Assembly: GCA_027038275.1 (NCBI GenBank)
Contig: JALVXC010000002.1
Location: 1-64,000, forward strand
Reading direction: 5' to 3'
Source: Campylobacteraceae bacterium
Lineage (GTDB): Bacteria; Campylobacterota; Campylobacteria; Campylobacterales; Sulfurovaceae
Length of the DNA: 64,000 nt
Both the position numbers and the translations under genes were made by a program. Positions 39,297 to 49,326 of this stretch are shown piece after piece (the first letter of the stretch is position 1; each line of letters starts with the position of its first letter). Below the pieces are notes generated by a model. The model saw only the letters and a list, made by a program, of their open reading frames with translations, made no database searches and was not told where the DNA came from.

Positions 39297-40445
39297 ATGA
39301 TACAAAAGACTTTTACACTACTTTTAATTTTTACCCTTTCGATTTTTGCTAATGTTACTGTTGGAGCTAAACAGACAGCTAAGTACTTTCCTCTCTTAAA
39401 AGGAAAACGTGTTGCTTTGATAGTAAACCAATCCTCTTTAATAGATGGGGAGCATTTAGTTGACCGACTTTTGCGAGAGCAGATTAATGTAGTAAAGATT
39501 TTTGCTCCAGAGCATGGTTTTCGTGGAACAGCTGATGCAGGGCAACATATTAAGAGCAATCTTGATGCACAGACAGGTTTACCCATTGTCTCTCTCTATG
39601 GAAAACATAAAAAGCCAACAAAAAGAGATTTAAAAGATGTTGATATTTTAGTTTTTGATATTCAAGATGTTGGGGTTAGATTCTATACATATCTTTCAAC
39701 CTTGCATTATATTATGGAGGCAGGAGCAGAACAACATAAGCCTGTAATTGTTTTAGATAGACCTAACCCTAATGGAGATAGAATAGATGGTGAGGTTTTA
39801 AACTTAAAATATAAGTCATTTGTAGGAATGCACCCTGTACCTATACTTTATGGTATGACTATTGGTGAGTATGCAAAGATGATAAATGGGCAGGGGTGGT
39901 TAAAGGGGCATAAAAAGGCAGATTTAACTGTTATTCCTTTAGCTAACTATACTCATAACACACCTTACTCTCTGCCTGTAAAACCCTCTCCAAATTTACC
40001 TAATGATTTGTCAATCTATCTCTACCCATCATTGGCATTTTTTGAGGGAACAGTTTTTTCAGTAGGGCGAGGAACAACCAAACAGTTTCAGCTCTATGGT
40101 GACCCACACTATAAAAAGCATAACTTCTCATTTACTCCTATCTCAAGAGAGGGAGCAAGATATCCAAAGCATAAAGGTAAAAAATGCTATGGTGTCGATT
40201 TAAGTTCTGAACCAATTATAAGTGGGGCAGGAATTAACCTTAAGTATCTTATAGATGCCTATAGAAACTATCCATATAAAAAGAGATTTTTTTTGAAAAA
40301 TCACTTTATAGACAAACTCTCTGGTTCTAGTAGGCTTAGAAAACAGATATTGGCAGGTAAGAGTGCTAAAAGCATAAAGAATAGTTGGCAAAAAGGGCTT
40401 AAGAAGTTTAAAGTAATTAGAGAGAAGTATCTAATTTATAAGTAA
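39297..40445 (+). CDS. DUF1343 family protein, NamZ-like exo-N-acetylmuramidase
   Basis: ALIVNQSSLIDGEHLVD, FAPEHGFRG, LDRPNPNGDRIDGEVL; signal peptide. Confidence 0.85.
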   Translation: MIQKTFTLLLIFTLSIFANVTVGAKQTAKYFPLLKGKRVALIVNQSSLIDGEHLVDRLLREQINVVKIFAPEHGFRGTADAGQHIKSNLDAQTGLPIVSLYGKHKKPTKRDLKDVDILVFDIQDVGVRFYTYLSTLHYIMEAGAEQHKPVIVLDRPNPNGDRIDGEVLNLKYKSFVGMHPVPILYGMTIGEYAKMINGQGWLKGHKKADLTVIPLANYTHNTPYSLPVKPSPNLPNDLSIYLYPSLAFFEGTVFSVGRGTTKQFQLYGDPHYKKHNFSFTPISREGARYPKHKGKKCYGVDLSSEPIISGAGINLKYLIDAYRNYPYKKRFFLKNHFIDKLSGSSRLRKQILAGKSAKSIKNSWQKGLKKFKVIREKYLIYK

Positions 40446-40473
40446 AATATATAAAAAGGGGGGAGAGAGAAGA

Positions 40474-41073
40474 TTGAGTGAACGACGAGTATTAACTATT
40501 ATGGCGTGGGGTATTTTTGCCTTACTCATCTATGCACTTTGGCATGGTAGAGTAGTCAATACTACTGTACTAATTCAAGCGGGTCATGTAGGAAGAACAA
40601 AAGGGAATATTGGTTCGATCTATAATGGTTTAGTCGAGTCAAAATGGAATGATAGAGTTGCTAAACGTGTTGAGGATATTTTAAAGAAAAGGGGCATTAG
40701 AGTTACTAGAGTAGGTGCAAAGATACCTATAGCCAATGCAGTAATTGCTGTAGCTATTCACTTTGATGGAGCAAAAAACGAGTGTGCAACAGGTGCTTCT
40801 ATTGGGCATGATGGCTCAGCCGAAGCTAAACGTTTAGCTAGAGATTGGAGACGAGAGTATAGCAAGTTTTTTCCATTTAGATGGCATAAAGATAACTTTA
40901 CTCCTAACTTAAGACACTATTATGGATTCTCTAGGGTTAGTGCTAGTAGGGGATTTTTGGTTTTAGAGCTTGGTGAGATAACCTGTAAAAAGCAGACTGA
41001 TTGGTTAAAGCCAAGACTTGGTGAGGTGGCAAGTAAAATTGCCTATTTTATAATTAAGGAGTTAAAAAAATGA
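40474..41073 (+). CDS. membrane-anchored N-acetylmuramoyl-L-alanine amidase-like (Amidase_3-like)
   Basis: VLIQAGHVGR, IAVAIHFDG, LVLELGEI motifs; TTG start, N-terminal TM. Confidence 0.6.
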   Translation: MSERRVLTIMAWGIFALLIYALWHGRVVNTTVLIQAGHVGRTKGNIGSIYNGLVESKWNDRVAKRVEDILKKRGIRVTRVGAKIPIANAVIAVAIHFDGAKNECATGASIGHDGSAEAKRLARDWRREYSKFFPFRWHKDNFTPNLRHYYGFSRVSASRGFLVLELGEITCKKQTDWLKPRLGEVASKIAYFIIKELKK

Positions 41074-41756
41074 GAAATTTTAAAAATATATTTTTATCGT
41101 TAACACTACTATCTCTAATAAGCTATGCTAATGGCACAAAAGAGGAGATTAAAATTATTGACAAACCGATAGATTTTGGGCAAGAGCGTATAGATATGAC
41201 CAAAGCTTATATTAAAAAGCATTATGGTTTTGAGGTAGAGAGTATTGAGATAGAACCAAAGATTATTGTACTTCATTGGACAGCAGAGATGAGTTTTGAT
41301 AAAAGTTTTAAACGCCTCAAACCTCAAAAGCTCTTTTCAGATAGAAAAGATATAGCTAAAGCTTCGGCACTTAATGTATCATCACAATTTTTAGTTGATA
41401 GAGATGGAACAATTTATCGCCTTATGCCTGAAAATTGGATGGCACGTCATGTAATTGGGCTAAACTACTCTAGTATAGGTGTTGAAAATGTTGGAGGAAA
41501 AGGAAATAAAAAAGATGACCTAACTCCTGCACAGCTAAAATCAAACATAGCTTTAGTTCGTTACCTTAAAAAGAAATATCCAACTATTACTTATCTAATT
41601 GGTCACCATGAGTATCGCCAAATGGAAAAAACAGATTTATGGTTAGAGTTAGACAAAGGCTATAGAACTAAAAAATCAGACCCTGGTAAAAGATTTATGA
41701 GTGATGTTAGGGACGCTGTTGCAGATTTAAATTTGTCAGCTCCACCTAAATATTAA
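41070..41756 (+). CDS. N-acetylmuramoyl-L-alanine amidase (Amidase_2/PGRP fold)
   Basis: IIVLHWTAEMS, SIGVENVGG, YLIGHHEYRQ, KSDPGKRF. Confidence 0.85.
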   Translation: MRNFKNIFLSLTLLSLISYANGTKEEIKIIDKPIDFGQERIDMTKAYIKKHYGFEVESIEIEPKIIVLHWTAEMSFDKSFKRLKPQKLFSDRKDIAKASALNVSSQFLVDRDGTIYRLMPENWMARHVIGLNYSSIGVENVGGKGNKKDDLTPAQLKSNIALVRYLKKKYPTITYLIGHHEYRQMEKTDLWLELDKGYRTKKSDPGKRFMSDVRDAVADLNLSAPPKY

Positions 41757-41792
41757 TATTTTTTTTAAATATGCCTTATTATTTTTAGGGCA

Positions 41793-44700
41793 TTATGCTG
41801 TAAGATTAATCTTACTTATTCCATTTCCCTCTTTAAGAATCTCTATCTGATTTGGAATACTCTCTTTTAAAGCATTTAAGTGAGATACAATTCCTATCAT
41901 TTTACCTTCTCCTTTTAACATTTTTAGAGTCTCTATAACTTCAGATAAACTCTCTTCATCTAAAGTTTCAAAACCCTCATCTAAAAAGAGTGTATTTAGT
42001 TCTAAACCATTTGAGAGTAGTTCCGAGAGTCCAAGTGCCAAAGCAAGACTTAGTATAAAACTCTCTCCTGAAGATAGTGTTTGTACTCTACGTTTACTAT
42101 TTTCTTGGTAAAGGTCTATCACCTCTAAATCTAGTGAGTTCTCCTCTTTTGTAGTAAATAGATAACGTTTATTTAATTTTTTCAAAAACTTATTACTAAT
42201 CTCTATTAACATATTTATTAAATAAAATTGAGCAAAAAGTCTATATTTTTCTCCATTAACCGAACCAATAAGCTCATTTAATCTTGACCATTTTCTTACA
42301 ATTTCAATTTGAGCTTCAAGAGTTCTCTCTTTGTTTTTAAAATTCTCTCTTATTTTTTTATTTTCATTTAAAGTTTTATCTATTTCAAGAAGTTTTAGAG
42401 TCAATTCCTCTTTTCTTAGTTCCATTTTCTCTCTCTTTTTTTCCATATCAGTTACATTTAAAAACTTTAGTTTACTCTTTGCTTCTAACTCTTCTACTCC
42501 TGAAAAGTATAAAGCTTTTTTCTTATTGAAACGATTTTTTAACTCTTTGTACTTCTCCCACTCTTCTTTAATCTTTTGCTCTTGACTCTCCAAATTTTCA
42601 CTGTATTCAAGGATATTATCTTTATCTAAAATACTAAATCGTTTTTGTTTTAACATTAGAAGGTCACACTTTTGTGTGTTTATTCTTTTTTTTTCAGAGT
42701 TAATTGTTTCAGAAAGATAGCTTTTTTTAGAAGAGAGTTGTATATGCTCTGATTCTAAAGGGTTTAACTTTAACTCAAGTTGTGAAAGTTCATCTAAGAG
42801 AGAGGAGTGTTGTTTCATCTTCTCTTGCATCAAGAAAACAGTTTGATTATTTAACTCTATATCATATAGTTTTAACGTTTTAATAAGATAATATTTTAAC
42901 TCATGAACCTGTTCTTTATAAAAAGCTTCTCTCTCTTTTTTACTACGCTCTTTTTCAATTTCGACTCTTAATTCTGCCAATTTTTTTTCAGTTTCAGAAA
43001 GTTTTAAATTTAACTCTTCTAACTCTTTTTTTTGATACTCTATATTATCAATTTTTTTAGCTAAAATATTTTGCTCTTTTTGAAGTACCATTAGGTCTCC
43101 TGAGGCATTAGTTAAACTACGCTCCTCTTTAGATAGTTTTGATATTAGGTCGTTAGAAACTTCTATTTTAGCTAAAAGCTCTGACTCTTTTTTCTGCTTA
43201 ATTTTTAATCTATCATCTAACTCTTTATATTTACTATTTTCTTTTTCTAACTCTTTTCTTATGCTATCTAAATCTATCTCTTCAGAGAAGAGTGGATGCT
43301 CTAATGAACCACAAAGAGGACATGGAGTTCCTTTTTCAAGCTCTTTTCTAGCCTCTTCATAGTTTAATACCTTCTCATTAAATCGTTGTTTTACCTCTAA
43401 CTCTTGTATGGTTGTTTTAAGTTTGTCTTGTTTATTAACAATATTGCTTATTTGTTGAGTTAGCTCTTTTAACTCTTTTTCTAAACTATTTTGCCTCTCT
43501 TCAAGTTCACTCTTTTCCTCTTTTATCTTTATCTTTCGTTCTAATGTAGAAGTTTTCTTTTTAATAAGAATATATTGTTGTTCAATTTGTGAAATATTTT
43601 TCTCTTTTAAGCTTTGTAGTAACTTCTCTTTCTGTTTTTTTAGGAGAGTTATAGTATTAAGAAAAGGCTCTTCGCTTTCTATACTTCTCTTTTCTGATTC
43701 TATTAAAACTAAAGCCTCTTTAGCCTTCTCTAGTTCATCTATCTTTCTAACAATATATGCATGATTTGTGCGAAGATGTTCAGCCATACTATAAGATTGT
43801 AACTCTTTATTTAATTTAGCTTTTTTAATATTTATTTTAGATATTGAATTATTTATCTCAACTAAACGCTTCTCTAAACTATTTAAAGCTTCTACTTTAT
43901 GTTGACACTCCTCTTCCATTTTAGAGAAATTTTTTTCCATAAAACTAAATTCTCTATCTAAAAGTTGTACCTCTGCTACTTTTTCTTTCTCTTGTTTAGT
44001 AGAATTTATTATCTGTTTATACTTATATTCAATCTCCTGAGAAGAGATAAGCTCTTTATGTAATGAATCCATCTCCTTCTTATAATTAGCAACTTTTTTA
44101 GCTAAATCATCATAGGCATGTTTTTGCTCTATAGAACGAATAAGATTCTCCAAAGATAGAGACTCTTTCTCTTTAGTTAGTTTTGCTTTGTCAGATTTTA
44201 GCTTAGCTAAACTGTCATCGTCTAAAAACTCTACATTATTTAAGTTTTCTCTCATTTTATCTAATGTTTTTTGCTCTTGTGTTGCACGTTTAAATACATG
44301 TTTAGAAATTGTAGAATAATTTGTTGTATCGGTCAAACTTTCGAGTAGCAGTGCTCTTTGAGAAATATCTGCTTTTAAAAAAGTGTCAAATGAGCCTTGT
44401 GCTAAGAGTATTGTTTGTGTAAACTGTTGAAAATTTAGACCCAATAGCTCTTCTACTTTTTTGGGTACAGACTCTAAACCCTCTGATATTACTTCATTTT
44501 TAGTAAAAATTTTCATCTCTACAAAGTGCTTATTTTGCTCATAATACTGAATAAAAGTACTACAATAGATTATATTATCTAGTTCAAAGTGTAGTTCACA
44601 GAATGAATTTTCACTATTTTTAGTCATAAATTCCCAATGATTATTTTTTAATCTTGGAGTTTGAGCATACAATGCCATGCAAATAATATCTAATAGAGTA

Positions 44701-44828
44701 CTTTTCCCAGCACCTGTTACACCTGTAATAAGGAAAAGACCATCTTTAAAACATGCACTAGAGAAGTCAATTTCGCCTTCACCTTTTAGGGAGCTAACAT
44801 TTTTGTATCTAAGGTTTAATATTTTCAT
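41793..44828 (-). CDS. SbcC-like exonuclease ATPase subunit
   Basis: LITGVTGAGKSTLLDIICMALY Walker A; CPLCG zinc hook in coiled coil; LSSGESFILSLALALGLSEL signature. Confidence 0.85.
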   Translation of the reverse strand: MKILNLRYKNVSSLKGEGEIDFSSACFKDGLFLITGVTGAGKSTLLDIICMALYAQTPRLKNNHWEFMTKNSENSFCELHFELDNIIYCSTFIQYYEQNKHFVEMKIFTKNEVISEGLESVPKKVEELLGLNFQQFTQTILLAQGSFDTFLKADISQRALLLESLTDTTNYSTISKHVFKRATQEQKTLDKMRENLNNVEFLDDDSLAKLKSDKAKLTKEKESLSLENLIRSIEQKHAYDDLAKKVANYKKEMDSLHKELISSQEIEYKYKQIINSTKQEKEKVAEVQLLDREFSFMEKNFSKMEEECQHKVEALNSLEKRLVEINNSISKINIKKAKLNKELQSYSMAEHLRTNHAYIVRKIDELEKAKEALVLIESEKRSIESEEPFLNTITLLKKQKEKLLQSLKEKNISQIEQQYILIKKKTSTLERKIKIKEEKSELEERQNSLEKELKELTQQISNIVNKQDKLKTTIQELEVKQRFNEKVLNYEEARKELEKGTPCPLCGSLEHPLFSEEIDLDSIRKELEKENSKYKELDDRLKIKQKKESELLAKIEVSNDLISKLSKEERSLTNASGDLMVLQKEQNILAKKIDNIEYQKKELEELNLKLSETEKKLAELRVEIEKERSKKEREAFYKEQVHELKYYLIKTLKLYDIELNNQTVFLMQEKMKQHSSLLDELSQLELKLNPLESEHIQLSSKKSYLSETINSEKKRINTQKCDLLMLKQKRFSILDKDNILEYSENLESQEQKIKEEWEKYKELKNRFNKKKALYFSGVEELEAKSKLKFLNVTDMEKKREKMELRKEELTLKLLEIDKTLNENKKIRENFKNKERTLEAQIEIVRKWSRLNELIGSVNGEKYRLFAQFYLINMLIEISNKFLKKLNKRYLFTTKEENSLDLEVIDLYQENSKRRVQTLSSGESFILSLALALGLSELLSNGLELNTLFLDEGFETLDEESLSEVIETLKMLKGEGKMIGIVSHLNALKESIPNQIEILKEGNGISKINLTA

Positions 44829-44977
44829 ATTTTTAACTCCTTCAATACTTCCATATAAAGCTTTAAGAGTTCATTTTGTTCACCTTGCTCCAATTTCTCG
44901 ATTTTTTTTAAAAAAACTTTTTTGGTATCTTTGATTATCTGTTTACTATTTAATGTACTATTTTTAGAGCTTTTCAT
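44825..44977 (-). CDS. 50-aa protein translationally coupled to the SbcC-like gene
   Basis: MKSSKNSTLNSKQIIKDTKKVFLKKIEKLEQGEQNELLKLYMEVLKELKI; stop overlaps the next start (ATGA). Confidence 0.45.
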   Translation of the reverse strand: MKSSKNSTLNSKQIIKDTKKVFLKKIEKLEQGEQNELLKLYMEVLKELKI

Positions 44978-45097
44978 AAATATTCTTTTTGGCTGATTTT
45001 AGCAAAGAATTTAAAATTTTACAATATATTTTATAAGCTTTTAATAACTAATATAAATAGAGTTGTAGGAATTAGTAAAATAAAAGTAAGTTAGGTT

Positions 45098-45232
45098 ATG
45101 ATAACTTTTTTATTTTCTATCATTAGAATTGCATTTTTTTACGATATTATCCCTTTTGTTATCTATCTCTTTTTAGTTCCTAGCAAAATCTTTAACTCAA
45201 AAATTTACAAAGTAATTGCAATGGCTTTTTAG
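45098..45232 (+). pseudogene. possible remnant of an LTA-synthase-like/sulfatase N-terminus
   Basis: MITFLFSIIRIAFFYDIIPFVIYLFLVPSKIFNSKIYKVIAMAF*, continuing after a frameshift as FLEWFFLNEGVNKNQL... Confidence 0.35.
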
Positions 45233-45297
45233 AGTGGTTCTTTTTAAATGAAGGAGTAAATAAGAATCAATTATGCTCTTTATTATTGTTTTTTTAT

Positions 45298-45328
45298 GTA
45301 AAACGTGCAGAAATCATTCACGTTTTAC
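45298..45328. repeat. 10-bp inverted repeat upstream of receptor-like channel gene
   Basis: gtaaaacgtg-cagaaatcatt-cacgttttac. Confidence 0.7.
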
Positions 45329-45372
45329 TTATACTCTGTATACTTCAACTCTAAAAAAAATATTCAGGAGTA

Positions 45373-46467
45373 GTGATGCGTTTTCTACTGTTTTTTATGC
45401 TATTTTTCTCAATTTATGCTCATAGTGAAACTCTAAAAATTGGAATCAAGCCCTCTGAACCATGGGTTATGTATGACAAAAATAGCTCTATTGAAAATCG
45501 TAAGCCGATTGGTTTTAGTATTGACCTTTGGAACAAGATTGCTCAAGAGCTTCACATTAAGACAGAGTGGGTCTATTATGACTCAACTTCTGAATTGATT
45601 GAGGCTGCTAAAAATAAAAAGGTTGATGGAGCTATATCTGCTATTACCATCACCTCTGCCCGTGAGAAAGAGATAGACTTCTCCTCCTCTATGTATGAGT
45701 TAGGATTACAAGTAATGGTCGATGCCTCCAAATCTACAGCTTCTGTATTGGAGCTTATGGGTAAAGAGGTAAAAAAGATGATGAATCTTGAAACTACATT
45801 GATATTTTTACTTTTTCTTATTATTACTATTCATCTTCGTTGGTTTGTTGATAAAAGAGATAAAAACTCTACACTATTTTCAAAAGAGTATCGCTCAGGT
45901 ATTGTTGATGCTTTTTGGTGGGGAGTTACCATGCTTATTACATGGGAGACACCACCAAGTAAAGGGTTAGCTAGAGTAATTGACTTGATGTGGCATATTG
46001 TAGGGATTTTAGCTGTAAGTATCTTGACAGCTATTGTTACTTCAGCTTTAACAGCACAAGCTATTGGAGGCTCTATTCGTTCTGAAAAAGATTTAGCAGG
46101 TAAGTTTGTCGCAGCTGTAGCAACTGATGCTCCACGAAAATATGTTGAAAAAATTGGGGCAAATGTTATTCCTGTTAAGAGTGTAGCAGAGGGGATAGAT
46201 TTGGTACGTAGAGGAAAAGCAGAAGCATTAGTTCATGATGGACCAAGACTTGTCTATCTTGCTAATAAAATTAATAAACAAGCTAATAAAAAAGTACTTC
46301 TTGTACTACCCTTTACATTTAATCCTCAAAACTATGGAATTGTTTTTCCAACAGGTAGCCCTTTAAAAGAGCAAGTAGATAGAGTCCTATTAAGGTTAAG
46401 AGAGTCAGATGGTTTAGAGAAGAGCTTTCATCAGCAACTACAAGAGAAGTGGTTAAAAAAACAATAA
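45373..46467 (+). CDS. prokaryotic ionotropic-glutamate-receptor-like ion channel (GluR0-type)
   Basis: periplasmic-binding-protein halves split by TM-pore-TM (AFWWGVTMLITWETPPSKG...IVGILAVSILTAIVTSALT); start may be ATG 45376. Confidence 0.75.
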   Translation: MMRFLLFFMLFFSIYAHSETLKIGIKPSEPWVMYDKNSSIENRKPIGFSIDLWNKIAQELHIKTEWVYYDSTSELIEAAKNKKVDGAISAITITSAREKEIDFSSSMYELGLQVMVDASKSTASVLELMGKEVKKMMNLETTLIFLLFLIITIHLRWFVDKRDKNSTLFSKEYRSGIVDAFWWGVTMLITWETPPSKGLARVIDLMWHIVGILAVSILTAIVTSALTAQAIGGSIRSEKDLAGKFVAAVATDAPRKYVEKIGANVIPVKSVAEGIDLVRRGKAEALVHDGPRLVYLANKINKQANKKVLLVLPFTFNPQNYGIVFPTGSPLKEQVDRVLLRLRESDGLEKSFHQQLQEKWLKKQ

Positions 46468-46583
46468 TTTAAAACTTTTAATATAAAGCTTTAAACTTTT
46501 TTAAACATTTTGTATGTTTTTATGTAAAAATTTATTATCCTTAATATATAATAAATAATAAATAATATATTAAGGAACTATTT

Positions 46584-47660
46584 ATGAAACCTCTAACTCT
46601 ATTATTATTATCAACTATAACCAGCACTCTTCTTGCTAATTCATCTCTTATTGAAGATGTAAAAAAAGCTGAATTAAAACCTATACCTACCGATAAAAAA
46701 GAGCTTAATAGGCTTATTGACCCAAAAGGAGTTATAACTCCTAAACGAGTAGAGTTGGGTAAAAAACTATACTTTGACCCACGTGTATCTAAAAGTGGAC
46801 TTATTAGTTGTAATTGGTGTCACAATTTAGGATTAGGAGGGGTAGATGGTGTACCCAAGGCCATTGGTCATAAGTGGTCTCCAAATCCACACTATCTTAA
46901 CTCTCCAACAGTTTATAATGCTGTTTTCTTTAAAAGACAGTTTTGGAATGGTCGAAGTGCTACTTTAGAAGACCAAGCCCAAGGTCCTATTCAGGCAGGA
47001 GTTGAAATGGCAATGGATCATAATCTATTGGCAAAACGAATTAAATCTATACCTGCTTATGTTGATGAGTTTAAAAAAGCTTATGGTCAAAATATAAAGA
47101 TAGATTTAAAAAGTGTTGCAGATACAATAGCTATATTTGAAAGAACATTGGTAACTCCATCTCGTTATGATGACTTTCTAAATGGAGATAAAAATGCACT
47201 TAGTGCACGTGAAAAAAAGGGTTTAAAGACATTTATTGACAAAGGGTGTGTAACTTGTCATAAGGGCATTGCATTAGGTGGTGTTATGAGACCATTTGAG
47301 CTTCATACAAAATATAAATTTAGAGATGTTGGAGATTTTCTTAAAACTAACAAGATGTTAAAAGTTCCAACACTTAGAAATATTACTGAAACTGCACCAT
47401 ATTTTCATAATGGTCAAATATGGAATTTACGTGATGCTATTAAAGAGATGGGAAAGGTTCAAGTTGCTTACAAGGTTAATAAGGAAAAGAACAGTAATAA
47501 ATTTGATATAAAAATTATGCCAATATCATTAACTGAAACTGATGTTGATAATATTTTAGCATTTTTTAAATCTTTAAAAGGTAGAAAGCCTACCATAATT
47601 TATCCTCAACTTCCTGAGAGTAGTGTAGATACACCTAAACCTATTACAGATAGTAAATAG
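46584..47660 (+). CDS. di-heme cytochrome c peroxidase / MauG family
   Basis: heme motifs CNWCH and CVTCH; signal peptide. Confidence 0.92.
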   Translation: MKPLTLLLLSTITSTLLANSSLIEDVKKAELKPIPTDKKELNRLIDPKGVITPKRVELGKKLYFDPRVSKSGLISCNWCHNLGLGGVDGVPKAIGHKWSPNPHYLNSPTVYNAVFFKRQFWNGRSATLEDQAQGPIQAGVEMAMDHNLLAKRIKSIPAYVDEFKKAYGQNIKIDLKSVADTIAIFERTLVTPSRYDDFLNGDKNALSAREKKGLKTFIDKGCVTCHKGIALGGVMRPFELHTKYKFRDVGDFLKTNKMLKVPTLRNITETAPYFHNGQIWNLRDAIKEMGKVQVAYKVNKEKNSNKFDIKIMPISLTETDVDNILAFFKSLKGRKPTIIYPQLPESSVDTPKPITDSK

Positions 47661-47668
47661 TTGAATTT

Positions 47669-47693
47669 GTAGGGTGCGATTGCTATCGCACCA
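47669..47693. repeat. REP-like palindrome between convergent genes
   Basis: tgtag-ggtgcgat-tgct-atcgcacc. Confidence 0.8.
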
Positions 47694-47702
47694 TATTAAA
47701 TT

Positions 47703-48977
47703 TTAAAAGAATCTATAAGATAATTGGAAAGAGAGACTTGATTCAGAGTGGTCGACACTAGAGTCTCCTGTATACATATCTCCATTTTGAGGATTTAGTC
47801 CAACAATAGTCTTCATAGTAGTTGTTGTCTTAGGAGCATAAACATAAGCCATATCTACATAAAAGTTATCTGTAAACTCATAACCAGCACCTAAAGTGTA
47901 GTGTTTTTCAGAAGTTGCAGGGAAACCTAAAAGGTTGAAAAGGTTAAGTGCATTTCCTCCTGCTTGTGCGTAACTTCCAGCAGGAATTACAGCAGGTCCA
48001 CTCTGTGCCTCTTTAATAGGGTTTTTAGCGTAGTTGTATCCTGCTCTAAATCTCCACTTAGCATCTTTGTACTGATAACCTACAGCATAAACATCTTGGT
48101 CGTCCCAACCAAAGTCTTTATAACCTTTTGCATCTGACCATTTGATTTGCTTATAGTCAAAGGCAAATGTATGCTTATCTACTTCATATCCAATACCTAC
48201 ACCAATTTGAGCAGGTTGCTCTAAATGGTCGTCCATTGCCCCAAGGAAAATACCAAAATCTACAAAAGGTTTAGTTGCTGTTGAGAGTTGATTTTTATAC
48301 TCCATATCAATTTTAGATTTATAGACTGCACCTAGTGTTAGACCATTTGTTAAGTCATAGTATGCACCTAAGTTTACACCGTAACCTAAATCTTGTGCTA
48401 CACCATCACCAACATTCGAGCCATCAAAACCTTGGTAGTTTATATCTAATGCACCATATTGAATAACAGGTGTTACAGCAACACCAAATGTACCTGTACT
48501 ATAAGCAAGAGATGGAGCAAACTGCATTAACTGTAAGTTACTTACCATGTGCATATTTCCTGAGTCTTGGTTAGGTACTTGTTTAGCATCACGATAATCT
48601 ACACCCATTCCTGCTGTTCCCCACATACCAATACCTACATACCAATTCTCATTTAGTTTATGTGAAATGGCAACACCAGGGATAATACTCATATCTGCAT
48701 CACTATCATGAGAGTTAGCTTGTCCCATTTTTGCAGACATATCAGGCATAAATACAGTACCACCAAAAGAGATAGAAGTTCCTCTTGTACATGTAATTAA
48801 AGCAGGGTTACTTAGGGTTGATTCTGCACAATGACTAACAGCAATACCTGCTCCACCCATACCTCGTGCTTTTGTACCTACACCAATAAGGTTATCCCCA
48901 TTTGTTGCATATAACATAGTAGAACTTAGTAGAGATATTGTAACTCCACTTTTTAATATTTTCAATCTTCTATTCAT
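47703..48977 (-). CDS. OmpP1/FadL family outer membrane transporter
   Basis: GTKARGMGGAGIAVS, beta-barrel repeats, C-terminal YRFF. Confidence 0.88.
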   Translation of the reverse strand: MNRRLKILKSGVTISLLSSTMLYATNGDNLIGVGTKARGMGGAGIAVSHCAESTLSNPALITCTRGTSISFGGTVFMPDMSAKMGQANSHDSDADMSIIPGVAISHKLNENWYVGIGMWGTAGMGVDYRDAKQVPNQDSGNMHMVSNLQLMQFAPSLAYSTGTFGVAVTPVIQYGALDINYQGFDGSNVGDGVAQDLGYGVNLGAYYDLTNGLTLGAVYKSKIDMEYKNQLSTATKPFVDFGIFLGAMDDHLEQPAQIGVGIGYEVDKHTFAFDYKQIKWSDAKGYKDFGWDDQDVYAVGYQYKDAKWRFRAGYNYAKNPIKEAQSGPAVIPAGSYAQAGGNALNLFNLLGFPATSEKHYTLGAGYEFTDNFYVDMAYVYAPKTTTTMKTIVGLNPQNGDMYTGDSSVDHSESSLSFQLSYRFF

Positions 48978-49165
48978 AGAAAATGCTCCTTTTAATATAA
49001 TTTAAATTAAGTATATCATATTTTGTTAGTTTAAACAAGCTTATAGTAAAAAATTAATTTTTAAAATCTCTATTTTAGAGTAAAATTGTATCAGTTACTT
49101 TATTTAAAAAAATAATATAAAATAACACTATTTAAACCTATGCTTATTTTTTGTGCAAGATTCCG

Positions 49166-49194
49166 TTGTAACCCATCGTTACAAACATTTTTTT
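49166..49194 (+). terminator. terminator-like hairpin in nuoA upstream region
   Basis: ttgtaac-ccatc-gttacaa followed by acattttttt. Confidence 0.5.
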
Positions 49195-49326
49195 CTTCTT
49201 TAAACACTATTACTACACAACTTATTTCATCTATTTTACGATAGTATAAACGTGATACTCTTCCATTTCTCTCTACTTGGTGAAAAATGGTAACAGAGAA
49301 TAACATCTTGTACAAAAGGAGTTTTA

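Noticed and set aside
49100-49315. 71-aa minus-strand ORF upstream of nuoA
   Set aside because: Lies over the regulatory spacer, no RBS or recognisable family; contains the terminator-like hairpin instead
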